The notes under the pieces are model-generated. The model saw only the letters and a program-made list of their open reading frames with translations, did not search any database and was not told the DNA's origin. The translations under genes were made by a program, and so were the position numbers. A stretch of DNA of 55,170 bases, from NCBI GenBank assembly GCA_027323445.1, contig DAHWBS010000007.1:1-55170 (forward strand), read 5' to 3'. The DNA comes from Leptospirillum sp. (GTDB lineage: Bacteria > Nitrospirota > Leptospirillia > Leptospirillales > Leptospirillaceae). Positions 35,435 through 43,308 of this stretch are shown here, in pieces (the stretch's first letter is position 1; each line of letters opens with the position of its first letter).

Positions 35435-36318
35435 CAACGAACTCCAGAAGCTGCAACAGGATAATCAGAGCTCTTGCCCATACTCTTTTTTTGGAGAACA
35501 AACAGGTGAAATCTGTTGGAAAGCCTCACCCTCCCCGAGGTTTCCTGATAGGGATAAAAATGCTCACATGCCAGACTGGTCAATGGTTCCAGCCACTCCT
35601 GATGATTTTTTAAAAGAAGAGCAAATCGACCGGTATGGACAAGCGAATGAGCTGCTTCGGATATGTTCTGAAAATCAAAAATCAGATCACCGGATTCAAC
35701 TTTTAATACTTCAAGTCCTGCCTCGCTGGAAGCCCTGCCCAACCAGTCGCTCCCGCCCAAAGCAAAAGGCGAGTCCAGTGATGGAACCGCTTCAGGCGTT
35801 GAATGAGGCCACTTCTTTGTGATCTCTTCAGAGACCCTTCTCAAGGCACAATCCTTCTTCTCTCCCCATGCGGAAAAACCCAGAAACCCTCCATCCATTA
35901 ATGTTTTGGAGATCATCTTAAGCTGTGAGCCATGATCGGATGAAAAGATCGTCCCCATGGAAGACACAACAGCCCCAAGGGATCCCTCCCTGAAAGGCAA
36001 GCAGTCCTGATCCGCCACGACCGTTTTGACACCCGGATTCCTCTCACGAGCAAGCTTCCCCATTTCGATAGAAAAATCACAGGCGATACCCTTTACTCCC
36101 TTGCGCTTCCGGGATAAATAAAACAAAACCGTTCCAGGACCACATGCAAGATCAAGGACCGGCCCTGGCAGCGTGTCCGGCAAAAGGCTTGCCAATCTGA
36201 TCGCAACCGGATGCAGTTGGGATCCCAGCCCATCCCTGTAGCCTTTTGAGGCATTATCCCAACTTTCCCTGATCAGTGTTTTTCCCAATCCATATCTCCT
36301 TATCCAAACTATCGACAT
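35434..36318 (-). CDS. Class I SAM-dependent methyltransferase
   Basis: Start taken as the ATG at 36318 (MSIVW, 294 residues); an in-frame TTG lies 6 bases before it and no strong ribosome site is present. Motif I of the Rossmann-type SAM fold is PVLDLACGPGTVLFYL (about 53-68). The acidic motif and post-motif segments follow (CDFSIEMGKLARE, VVADQDCLPFREGSLGAVVSSMG), as in UbiE/COQ5-like and arsenite-type small-molecule methyltransferases. The second half is less conserved, so the substrate is unknown. Its stop overlaps the DUF2252 start, so the two are translated from one message. A 17-base palindrome lies about 125 bases upstream. Confidence 0.85.
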   Translation of the reverse strand: MSIVWIRRYGLGKTLIRESWDNASKGYRDGLGSQLHPVAIRLASLLPDTLPGPVLDLACGPGTVLFYLSRKRKGVKGIACDFSIEMGKLARERNPGVKTVVADQDCLPFREGSLGAVVSSMGTIFSSDHGSQLKMISKTLMDGGFLGFSAWGEKKDCALRRVSEEITKKWPHSTPEAVPSLDSPFALGGSDWLGRASSEAGLEVLKVESGDLIFDFQNISEAAHSLVHTGRFALLLKNHQEWLEPLTSLACEHFYPYQETSGRVRLSNRFHLFVLQKKSMGKSSDYPVAASGVR

Positions 36319-36441
36319 TGACAACTACCGTTGAGCACCCATCAAACATCAGCGAGATATATCTGTTTCTTGTACCCAAAGAACTTAAATCACAGATCTG
36401 ACGCCCGTTTCAAGTGGACCTGTCATATCTTCCCTGTTACA

Positions 36442-36458
36442 ATGGTAAAGTTTACCAT
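36442..36458. promoter_or_regulatory. 17-base palindrome upstream of the methyltransferase/DUF2252 pair
   Basis: ATGGTAAA-G-TTTACCAT is a perfect inverted repeat with 8-base arms around one base. It lies upstream of the minus-strand pair and just left of a transposase remnant. It has the size and symmetry of a dimeric repressor operator; no regulator gene is adjacent. Confidence 0.4.
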
Positions 36459-36568
36459 GCAAAACAGAATACCTCATTCAATCTGGTTTTTAATTACATT
36501 TTTTGACGATATTATCAGGATGTTCTTTTCGATATCAGGGATGCAATAAGCCCACCAGAGCCATCCGA

Positions 36569-36955
36569 ATGGCACAAGTTCTGACCTTTATCCCCCAAGA
36601 GAAAGGAGCCCTGCCCCAGTTCTCCCGAAGCTGGAGTAAAGAGGCCCGGCTGACTGAACGGGTGAAGATCGTTCGTTGCAAGGAAAGCACCGGCAAACGT
36701 CATCGGAGGTTCAATATCTTTATTGCTCCTGAATTGGCCACCGGTATCATTCGGGGAAGGACGACCCAGACCAAGAAACGAAAAGATTTCCATAAATTCA
36801 TGGAGAGACCCTGCAAGATTCTTCGGCTGATCAGGAAATTCGTGTCATTCTGGATAATGTGTCGACCTGCAATCAGAATGGGGCTCCGTTTGTCTGGAGA
36901 ATAAGGGAGTACAAGGGAGTCTGGATTAGAAAGCCAATCACTAACTTATGCGGCA
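36569..36955 (+). pseudogene. Internally deleted, frameshifted IS630-family transposase
   Basis: One frame from 36569 reads MAQVLTFIPQEKGAL and then ARLTERVKIVRC, the usual IS630 N-terminus. It jumps directly to IAPELATGIIRGRTTQTKKR and DFHKFMER, which belongs to the catalytic core. After a frameshift near 36826 the other frame gives DQEIRVILDNVSTCNQN, carrying the second acidic residue of the DDE motif (ILDN). GAPFVWRIREYKG and ITNLC follow, the typical C-terminal end. The helix-turn-helix remainder and first catalytic aspartate are missing. This is a dead element with at least two deletions and one frameshift. The Slp-family lipoprotein gene starts right after it. Confidence 0.65.
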
Positions 36956-36974
36956 AAACACTAGAGGAAGATCG

Positions 36975-37595
36975 ATGACATCTGACATACTCAAAAAAAT
37001 AAGAAATACATCCCTGCTCATGTTTTTTGCTTTGATCCCGGTTGGTGGGCTTTCCGGCTGCGCCAGTGAGAACGCCCCAGAACAAATGACTGTCTTTATT
37101 GCTCAAAAAACCCCGGATGACTTGCACGCCATTCTGGAAACAAAGCCGCTACCAATTGGACGAATAACTGTCCTTGGAGGACAGATCATTCGACGGACGG
37201 ACTCCCCTGTTGGAGAAATATTCCTGATCCGGGCACTCCCCCTCACTGAAGATTCTTTTCCAAGACAACTCTCTGAAAAAGAAAAATCAAAGAGCATCAC
37301 AAGCAAGAACACGTTTATTCTTTTTGTCCCTTCGCTCAAAATGATCGGACAGGCAAAACCTAAAATCAATCCCGAAAGAAGTGGCCTGATCGTTTTTGGA
37401 AACAATCAGAACCAGGTTCCCTCCATTGGAACAGGAAACCTGATCACTGCCGTTGGAGAAATCAAGGGAATGGAACGATTCCCCCAGGAACTTCCGCTAT
37501 CAATGGCCGGAAGACATCTCCTGATGGTCAGCCATTACGTTATGCTCTGGTCCTCGGCAAACAAGAAGGTCTATCCGCCCCTCTTCAAGCATTAG
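36975..37595 (+). CDS. slp: Slp-family outer-membrane lipoprotein
   Basis: The start is the ATG at 36975 (MTSDIL), with GAGGAAG 5 bases upstream; the longer frame to 36948 overlaps the transposase remnant. The 206-residue product has a lipoprotein signal ending in LSGC (cysteine near residue 32). A beta-rich domain with VLGGQIIRR, FLIRALPL, SGLIVFGN and GNLITAVGEIKGME follows, matching the Slp/YeaY layout. E. coli Slp is a starvation- and acid-linked outer-membrane lipoprotein, so a stress role is plausible. The gene stands alone and converges on the dehydrogenase-like gene 260 bases away. Confidence 0.75.
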   Translation: MTSDILKKIRNTSLLMFFALIPVGGLSGCASENAPEQMTVFIAQKTPDDLHAILETKPLPIGRITVLGGQIIRRTDSPVGEIFLIRALPLTEDSFPRQLSEKEKSKSITSKNTFILFVPSLKMIGQAKPKINPERSGLIVFGNNQNQVPSIGTGNLITAVGEIKGMERFPQELPLSMAGRHLLMVSHYVMLWSSANKKVYPPLFKH

Positions 37596-37650
37596 CGGCC
37601 ACCAGAATACAGAAGGAAGGGTCCATCGCCGACAGGAAGACAGCTTTGTC

Positions 37651-37664
37651 CCTGTCTAGACAGG
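37651..37664. repeat. 14-base perfect palindrome between convergent genes
   Basis: CCTGTCTAGACAGG lies in the 260-base gap (37596-37855) between the Slp-family gene and the convergent dehydrogenase-like gene. It has no loop and no T-run, so it is more like a protein-binding site than a terminator. No other feature was seen in this gap. Confidence 0.35.
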
Positions 37665-37855
37665 AATGAACAAGTCTGACGGAAGGAAGGAATTGGTTCT
37701 GAAAGGAAAAGGACCGATCCCGATGGAAGAAAGAATGGAATACAATCGCCATGATAAAAAGGTTCAGTATTCTTGAAGCAGTCTCCGTAAAAAGCGGGGA
37801 TATCTGTCCGTCTGAACACAGAAACTATCTGGGGGTAACAATCGGTTCCTTCCAC

Positions 37856-39013
37856 TCAGTTTCTCGTTGATGCTGCCCAGAGTTGAAGGGTAGATGAAGG
37901 CCAAACCCTTCCATCTGTTCTGTGAGAATAATCCCACAAACCACTTAAAATAAGGGGCCATCCCCTTTGGGCTCCCCTGGAGAGAAGACCCATCGTCGTA
38001 CTGTCCCCCAAAAATGCAATCCGGGTAATCCGATCAACCGTATTAAAATCACTGACCCCTTCGGACACAATCTGAACCGCTTCATTGGTTAGCGCCAGAA
38101 AAACTCCATCCGCCCAGTCAGACAAAGCGATTGTCCGTCCTCCATGGGTCACTTCCCTGATAAATGAATCGGCATCCTCATGAAGGACGGACGAGGTTAT
38201 CGCCGAACTCAGTGGAAGGTCTTCCGAGAGGGGAAATGATGGTCCATAGTATCTCCTGAAAAAGGTAATCATCCCGGAAACTTCGTATTCACCAAGCCTT
38301 CTCATCATTTCAAATGGATGAAGGGACAGTCCGGACTGGGACAATGCACGATCAACAGCATCGTGTTCCCCCCGGACCTGTCTCGGAAGAAGGAGTACCT
38401 CAGAAAACAGGCGAGCCAAAAGCCGGTTAACAATACCTCCTGGCCCCTCTTTTACAATAGCCGGTTCAAGGTTCAGCATACGGGAAAAGTCAGTCATTCT
38501 GGTAACGGATTCAGGCGCTGTCTCAACACCAGAGATGATCTCAAAACTTTGAAGAACTCTTGGAGGCAACCCCACAGGACGCAAACCAATAAGTCTTTGA
38601 GGGTGAGTGATTCTGGATGCTATATGTGAAACCGTCAACGATTCGAGAAACACTCCCAAAAGGACCCGGTCCCCTAAAAGCTGCTCAAGGGATCTGGCCA
38701 GTGCGATTTTTCCCTCAAGATGATCACGTGTCCCATCAATGACAAGATCACACCCAAGAAGATCCAACAGGCTCGTAGAACCGGAGAGAAGGCGGGTCAG
38801 TTGGCCCGTTAAAACATGTGTTCTCTCACCAAGTCTCTCTTCCTCAGCCATTTGGGTTCGGAAAAGGGCCAGACTCTCCTCAAGAGCGTTGAAATTCTGA
38901 TCGATCCATACAACAGGGTACCCCTTTCCCAAAATCCAGCGGACCACTGGGAGGGTAAATCGGCTCGCGCCAACAAAACCAATTTTAGAAACCGGCGGCA
39001 GGGGTGGGGTCAT
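37856..39013 (-). CDS. 3-hydroxyacyl-CoA dehydrogenase-like protein, degenerate active site
   Basis: The 385-residue protein keeps the fold pattern of NAD-binding 3-hydroxyacyl-CoA dehydrogenases. An N-terminal Rossmann start (IGFVGASRFTLPVVRWIL) has the expected GxGxMG replaced. A middle segment resembles the family's substrate region (EIISGVETAPESVTRM, then KEGPGGIVNRLLARLFSE), like the conserved PGF-x-x-NRLL motif. The region where the catalytic HFFNP histidine should be reads GLRPVGLPP (residues 143-151), so normal catalysis looks unlikely. It follows the Cache-like membrane protein gene after 6 bases and is probably co-transcribed with it. Possibly a binding or regulatory protein now; function unknown. 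Confidence 0.65.
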   Translation of the reverse strand: MTPPLPPVSKIGFVGASRFTLPVVRWILGKGYPVVWIDQNFNALEESLALFRTQMAEEERLGERTHVLTGQLTRLLSGSTSLLDLLGCDLVIDGTRDHLEGKIALARSLEQLLGDRVLLGVFLESLTVSHIASRITHPQRLIGLRPVGLPPRVLQSFEIISGVETAPESVTRMTDFSRMLNLEPAIVKEGPGGIVNRLLARLFSEVLLLPRQVRGEHDAVDRALSQSGLSLHPFEMMRRLGEYEVSGMITFFRRYYGPSFPLSEDLPLSSAITSSVLHEDADSFIREVTHGGRTIALSDWADGVFLALTNEAVQIVSEGVSDFNTVDRITRIAFLGDSTTMGLLSRGAQRGWPLILSGLWDYSHRTDGRVWPSSTLQLWAASTRN

Positions 39014-39019
39014 CTGTCA

Positions 39020-40039
39020 TCAACGACTGGAGCGGATGCTCCTGAACAGAAAAAACAAATCGACACAAAAAAGCGTCGGAGCCACAACAAAAGCAACGAG
39101 GTCCATGACAAACCTCATCCTCTTGGCTTTTACCATAACAACATCTTCTGGTGCCTGGAGAACAACCATCCATGGGTGTGGGGCTATTCCCTGCGTATCG
39201 CTCATCAAGGCTGTCCCGAAAAGATAATTGCTCCCTCTGATATCAGCCTTATAGCCCCCTGAGAATCCTTGTTTAAAATGCTCAAGAACTGAAGAGAGAC
39301 CAATTTTGTCCATTTTCTGGCCAATAAGCATATCTTTTGAGCTTGCCAGAATATCTCCATCAGTAGAAGCAATATAGGAAAGTCCCGGGGCTCCTTTTTT
39401 TCGAGGTTGAAAAAGAAAAGGGTGAAGTGTCGTCGACAGATTTTCAATTCCGACAAGATAGCCCAACGGACGCTCATCAGATGTCTGACCTTTATGAAGG
39501 ATAGGAACAGCTAAAAGAAGAAGGGCAAGATGGTTGACGGGATCGATAATCGGTTCAGAAAGTCTTGCAGCTCCCCCTTCGGATTTCAGGTCAGCAATAA
39601 GATTTGCGGCCTGGGCACGGTGCGGCTCCATGCCCCTGTTACCGACCCCTCCAAGGATTCTTCCTGACGGATCGGTTACCTCCCACCCACCAAAGCGTTG
39701 AATATGTCCCGAGAGAATATACTTCCCCAAAAGGTCCCGGATTCTGTCGGAGCTCCCCAGAATAAAAGGATCGGCCAGCTGATTTCCCAGATTCAGGGTA
39801 TCCCTGACATCCGAGATCATGATCTGATCAAGACCCGAGGCCATATCCCTCGCGGATTTTGGCAAAGGATTTCTGGTGACATAGTAGGTAGCCATCACCT
39901 CGCGATAATACAAGATGACCATGACGGAACTCGGAATAACCATCATCAGGAAAATGACAAGTCCCACATTCCATCGCCAGGATGAAGGTTTACGGGTTGA
40001 GGTCGGAGATGGCTTTGTCTCGGCCAAAATCTCTGTCAT
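39020..40039 (-). CDS. Membrane protein with periplasmic Cache-like sensor domain and no output domain
   Basis: The 339-residue product has a transmembrane helix at about 24-45, a periplasmic region of about 265 residues and a second helix near 311-332, then only about seven cytoplasmic residues. The periplasmic part has the double-Cache flavour of chemoreceptors and sensor kinases (WEVTDPSGRILGG, LGYLVGIENLS, YIASTDGDILASSKDMLIGQ). The HAMP and signalling domain that normally follow are absent, and the frame ends cleanly. The start is the ATG at 40039 with GGAG 9 bases before. It lies between an FNR-like reductase gene and the dehydrogenase-like gene. Confidence 0.65.
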   Translation of the reverse strand: MTEILAETKPSPTSTRKPSSWRWNVGLVIFLMMVIPSSVMVILYYREVMATYYVTRNPLPKSARDMASGLDQIMISDVRDTLNLGNQLADPFILGSSDRIRDLLGKYILSGHIQRFGGWEVTDPSGRILGGVGNRGMEPHRAQAANLIADLKSEGGAARLSEPIIDPVNHLALLLLAVPILHKGQTSDERPLGYLVGIENLSTTLHPFLFQPRKKGAPGLSYIASTDGDILASSKDMLIGQKMDKIGLSSVLEHFKQGFSGGYKADIRGSNYLFGTALMSDTQGIAPHPWMVVLQAPEDVVMVKAKRMRFVMDLVAFVVAPTLFCVDLFFLFRSIRSSR

Positions 40040-40141
40040 GAGCTTTACTCCATCCTTATCAAGACAAAATCATGTCCCAGAGAGATCCGACTTCTCCCAA
40101 AGGGCTTGCCAGAGTCAAGGAAAGTCCCGGCATTTTTGAAA

Positions 40142-40885
40142 CTACCATTGTTCCTTGTGAACAGATCCTTCCGGAAAATGCATCCCCTGAAAAAAGCCGA
40201 CCGTCTGCTCGACCATACTTGGAGGCCCACAGATAAAAACGTCCTGACCACTGTATGAAGGAATCCGTTCAGGGAGAATTGAGGTTACCCTTCCATATGA
40301 TCCGGTGAAAACCTGATCAGGAGAAAGGGATCCGGAAATCGAGAGATGAACCCTGACACCTTTAGCCTGCCACTCCTTGATCTCCTCTTCATAGATGCAA
40401 TCCGTCCCGTGTCGATAACCATAAAAAAGCTCAATCGGCACCGGGCAGCTTTCTTTCAAAAGGGTCCGGATCATGGAGCGAAGGGGAGCGATTCCGCTTC
40501 CAGAACCAACAAAGAGATACCGTTCGGGAAAGGATTCTGGCGGATAGGCCATATGAAAAGCTTTCCCGTAAGGCCCCTCGATCAAAACAGGGTCACCGAT
40601 CTTTGATTCATGTATACGATTGGAAAAATACCCTCCTTCTCCCACTCTCGTTATTGTCAGATCAAGATGCCCCGACTTCAGATCAAGAGGAGAGGAAGCG
40701 ATTGAATAAGCTCGTCTGACCGGACGACCGTCCTCACGAAGAAAATCGGGAATGGAGGCCATAACGAACTGGCCGGCCATAAACGAAAAAGCCCCCGACG
40801 GAATCCCCAGACGATATGTATTAACCCTTGGTGTCTCTGGAATAATTGAAAGGATCGAAGACTCAACAACTTCACGTTTTGCCAT
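40142..40885 (-). CDS. Ferredoxin-NADP reductase-like FAD oxidoreductase
   Basis: The 247-residue protein starts with ATG at 40885 (MAKREVV); a longer TTG frame is excluded because it would run through the promoter. It has the FAD motif R58-A-Y-S61 (RRAYSIASSP), a YFSNR segment, the NAD(P) motif VGSGSGIAPLRSM (about 126-138) and the C-terminal CGPPSMVE (219-226). It ends without the terminal aromatic residue pattern of plant-type FNR. It would pass electrons between NAD(P)H and a ferredoxin, flavodoxin or other one-electron carrier. The strong promoter in front places transcription start at or next to the ATG, so the message is probably leaderless. Confidence 0.88.
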   Translation of the reverse strand: MAKREVVESSILSIIPETPRVNTYRLGIPSGAFSFMAGQFVMASIPDFLREDGRPVRRAYSIASSPLDLKSGHLDLTITRVGEGGYFSNRIHESKIGDPVLIEGPYGKAFHMAYPPESFPERYLFVGSGSGIAPLRSMIRTLLKESCPVPIELFYGYRHGTDCIYEEEIKEWQAKGVRVHLSISGSLSPDQVFTGSYGRVTSILPERIPSYSGQDVFICGPPSMVEQTVGFFQGMHFPEGSVHKEQW

Positions 40886-40891
40886 AAATGA

Positions 40892-40920
40892 ATTATCCCC
40901 CGCGAAAAAGGTAGTGTCAA
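40892..40920 (-). promoter_or_regulatory. Sigma-70 promoter giving a leaderless FNR-like message
   Basis: On the minus strand TTGACA (40920-40915) and GATAAT (40897-40892) are separated by exactly 17 bases. Only six bases (TCATTT) lie between the -10 and the ATG at 40885, so the expected start site is the A of ATG. No ribosome site fits within the transcript. Confidence 0.6.
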
Positions 40921-40927
40921 ACAAAGT

Positions 40928-40947
40928 TTTGAGGAGCGGACCTCAAA
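40928..40947 (-). terminator. Hairpin after the exporter operon
   Basis: TTTGAGG (40928-40934) and CCTCAAA (40941-40947) form a perfect 7-base-pair stem with a 6-base loop, about 80 bases after the end of the ABC permease gene and just before the next promoter. On the minus strand it is followed by ACTTTGTTT, a weak T-rich stretch. Confidence 0.4.
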
Positions 40948-41024
40948 GGCTCACGGAGAACGGGATAGTTTCTAGCAAGAAAATACTCCCAGTCTTATGA
41001 GAAGCCCTATCCAAAAATCGGACA

Positions 41025-41852
41025 TCAGGCACCGAGTTTCAGGGAGAACCCTTCCCTCCGGGCTCTTGCCATCACCCACCCAAAAACACCGAGGGCAATC
41101 AAAAGGTAGCAAGCGTCCAGAAAAAAAGCCACCATTAATTGTTCCCCGGGAAATCCTCCTCCATTGACCACCTGTCGCATTCCCTCAAAAACATGGGATG
41201 CGGGAACAAACATTGCGATATCCCGAAAAGCAGGAGGAAGAACGGAAACAGGGTTAAAAACCGCGCTGACCGGCTGAAAGAGAAAAATGACTCCCCAGGC
41301 AAGAACCTCGGCTTCCTGTCCAAAACGCAATATCAGAGCCGTTGTCAAAATACCAAGAGCCCACCCCATACAGAGAAGGGCCAAAACAAAGGGAACAAGA
41401 GAGAGTCCGATACTGAAAAGAGAAAAAGAAAAAAAATGGTACGCCAGGAAAATAGCAAGTCCGGAAGAAAGCGAAACCTTCAGGATTCCTGTAAGAATTG
41501 CTCCAAAAATAACATGGTAAGGAGTTAGCGGACTCACCAGCAGGTGATACAGATTCTTTGACCAGATTTCCTCAAGGAATACCATCGAGATGGACTGCTG
41601 TGACCGATAAAGCATGTCCCAGAGAAGAAGTGCCCCCAGAAGAGAATAGACAGCATGGGAAGCAATCAGTGAACCCTGTCTCAAGTACAGTGTCAGGAAC
41701 CCCCAGACAAGAAGATCCAGCAGTGGCCAGTAGAAGATCTCCATCCACCTTGGAAGACTCCGACGGTAAAGATAAAACTGGCGAAGCATCACACCAAGCA
41801 TAGGGCGGATTGCAAAAAGAGAAACGGAAGGTCGCTTCCCGATCGTTACCAT
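41025..41852 (-). CDS. ABC-2 type transporter permease
   Basis: The 275-residue inner-membrane protein has about six transmembrane helices and the ABC-2 layout: a cytoplasmic N-terminus, helices from residue 38, then the SKNLYHLLVSPLTPYHVIFGAIL segment that usually follows helix 2. A VLPPAFRDIAMFVPASHVFEGMRQVVNGG block near the end is typical of ABC-2 exporters of drugs, polysaccharides or antibiotics. It overlaps the ATPase gene by 7 bases and is the last gene of the tolC-like operon. The exported substrate is not apparent. Confidence 0.87.
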   Translation of the reverse strand: MVTIGKRPSVSLFAIRPMLGVMLRQFYLYRRSLPRWMEIFYWPLLDLLVWGFLTLYLRQGSLIASHAVYSLLGALLLWDMLYRSQQSISMVFLEEIWSKNLYHLLVSPLTPYHVIFGAILTGILKVSLSSGLAIFLAYHFFSFSLFSIGLSLVPFVLALLCMGWALGILTTALILRFGQEAEVLAWGVIFLFQPVSAVFNPVSVLPPAFRDIAMFVPASHVFEGMRQVVNGGGFPGEQLMVAFFLDACYLLIALGVFGWVMARARREGFSLKLGA

Positions 41853-42598
41853 GAGGCCGTTTTCCTGACTGTATCGAGAAAAAGTGCTTCCAGGTCAGAT
41901 GCAGAATCATTTTTTAAAAGATCTTCGATAACCCCTTCCTTGATGATTTTTCCCCCACCCAGAAGGATAATACGATCAGAAAGCCTCTCCACTTCCCTCA
42001 TGTTATGCGAGGTATATAAAAGGGACATACCTGTATCGAGCACCCTTTTCCGGAGAAACTCCCTCAGGTGCGCAGAGACTTCCGGGTCAAGTGTTGCCGT
42101 TGGTTCATCGAGAAAAAGAATTTCAGGCTCCGTGAGAAGGGCTTTTGCAATTCCCAGTTTTGCAACCTGCCCGGTCGAAAGGCTTCCTACCCGCCGATTG
42201 GCAATTGCTGACAATCCAAAATCTGAAAGAAGTGAATGGACCCTGGATTCCCAGTCACATAAGTTATAAATCAATGAATAAACTCTAAGATTTTCAAGAA
42301 CAGTAAGCGAGTATGGCAGGGAAAGATCTGTTGATGCGTAGTTGATTCTATGGGCTATCAGACGTCTATGCCTTGTCGCATCAACACCAAGAATATTGAG
42401 GGAGCCACTGTCTGGCCTCAGAAGTCCCAGAAGGATTTGAATCAGAGTTGATTTTCCCGCACCATTTGGGCCAACAATTGACAAGATTTCCCCACGAAAA
42501 AGCTCCAGGCTGACGCCTCCCAGGGCAATTCTGCTCCCGCCCATGAATGCTTTCCCAATATCTCGTGCTTCCAGAACTTTTTCAGTTGTCCCGGACAT
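41846..42598 (-). CDS. ABC transporter ATP-binding protein
   Basis: The 250-residue protein has Walker A GPNGAGKST (43-51), the signature LSTGQ (140-144), Walker B ILFLDEPTATLDP (160-172) and the switch histidine in YTSHNMREVE. It is of the single-domain CcmA/DrrA-like kind that pairs with ABC-2 permeases. It would energise export through the permease encoded immediately downstream (7-base overlap). The gene starts 18 bases after the single-helix membrane protein gene of the same operon. Confidence 0.93.
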   Translation of the reverse strand: MSGTTEKVLEARDIGKAFMGGSRIALGGVSLELFRGEILSIVGPNGAGKSTLIQILLGLLRPDSGSLNILGVDATRHRRLIAHRINYASTDLSLPYSLTVLENLRVYSLIYNLCDWESRVHSLLSDFGLSAIANRRVGSLSTGQVAKLGIAKALLTEPEILFLDEPTATLDPEVSAHLREFLRKRVLDTGMSLLYTSHNMREVERLSDRIILLGGGKIIKEGVIEDLLKNDSASDLEALFLDTVRKTASW

Positions 42599-42616
42599 GA
42601 AAGGTCAATCCTCCCG

Positions 42617-43255
42617 TCATGAAGGAACCTTTAGTCCAGAGAAGTGAAGAGGATAGCGTTTTTTCGACATCCCCTCGTTTCCCAGAAATCCTATATAAAG
42701 ATCAAACTTCCCGGTCCTTGGTTTTTTGATAAAATGGATGGGAAAAGTCACAATATCACCGGGCTTTAAAAGCCTGAACTTGTCCCAGGCAAGAGTCCCC
42801 TCCATTGAGCCCTGATGACCATCCACCCATCGGGGGGGAGTTGACAATATGAGGGAAATACCCTTTTCCCCCTCAAGCGTTGACTGGACATGAATGCTCA
42901 GAACCAGCTTGAATCCATCTCCTTCCGGCTGAATATCTCCGACAGATGCGATAAAGTAGCGATTTTCCGCGATCAATATGCTTTTTTTCGAAGCACCCAC
43001 ACCGGGAAACATTGTCGAAGGAGGTACCGGTAGCGGAACCGAATCCACCTGGGGTTGTCCTGGGCGTGACAGGGTATGGTGATTGGGAAGCGTCACATAA
43101 AAAAAGACGGTATAAAAGATCCCTGAAAGAAAAACAAGCGTTACAACTGATGCCAGTGCGTAAAATATTTTTTTCTTTCTCGGGTCGAATGACTCCTGAG
43201 TGATTCCCATCTGTGCAAATCTTTGACGGTCTTCATCTATTGGCTCTTTTTCCAT
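42617..43255 (-). CDS. Single-pass membrane protein with periplasmic beta domain, unknown
   Basis: I do not recognise the family. The start is placed at the ATG at 43255 (MEKEPIDED), 10 bases after GGGAGG; two upstream ATG codons are too close to that site. The 212-residue product has a charged cytoplasmic tail, one transmembrane helix at about 29-54, a proline-rich linker, and a beta-rich periplasmic domain (FKLVLSIHVQSTLEG, PRWVDGHQGSMEG, GKFDLYIGFLGNEG). It is not a standard membrane-fusion protein. Within the exporter operon it sits between the barrel gene and the ATPase gene, so it could bridge the inner-membrane exporter to the outer-membrane parts (inference). Confidence 0.6.
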   Translation of the reverse strand: MEKEPIDEDRQRFAQMGITQESFDPRKKKIFYALASVVTLVFLSGIFYTVFFYVTLPNHHTLSRPGQPQVDSVPLPVPPSTMFPGVGASKKSILIAENRYFIASVGDIQPEGDGFKLVLSIHVQSTLEGEKGISLILSTPPRWVDGHQGSMEGTLAWDKFRLLKPGDIVTFPIHFIKKPRTGKFDLYIGFLGNEGMSKKRYPLHFSGLKVPS

Positions 43256-43308
43256 GTTAATCATTCCTCCCGGACAAATTAAAAACATCTACACAACACG
43301 GACAATCC

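Noticed and set aside
37592-37855. 87-codon minus-strand frame directly after the dehydrogenase-like gene
   Set aside because: Starts with GTG at the preceding stop but has no signature, contains the CCTGTCTAGACAGG palindrome, and shows no membrane or export signal.
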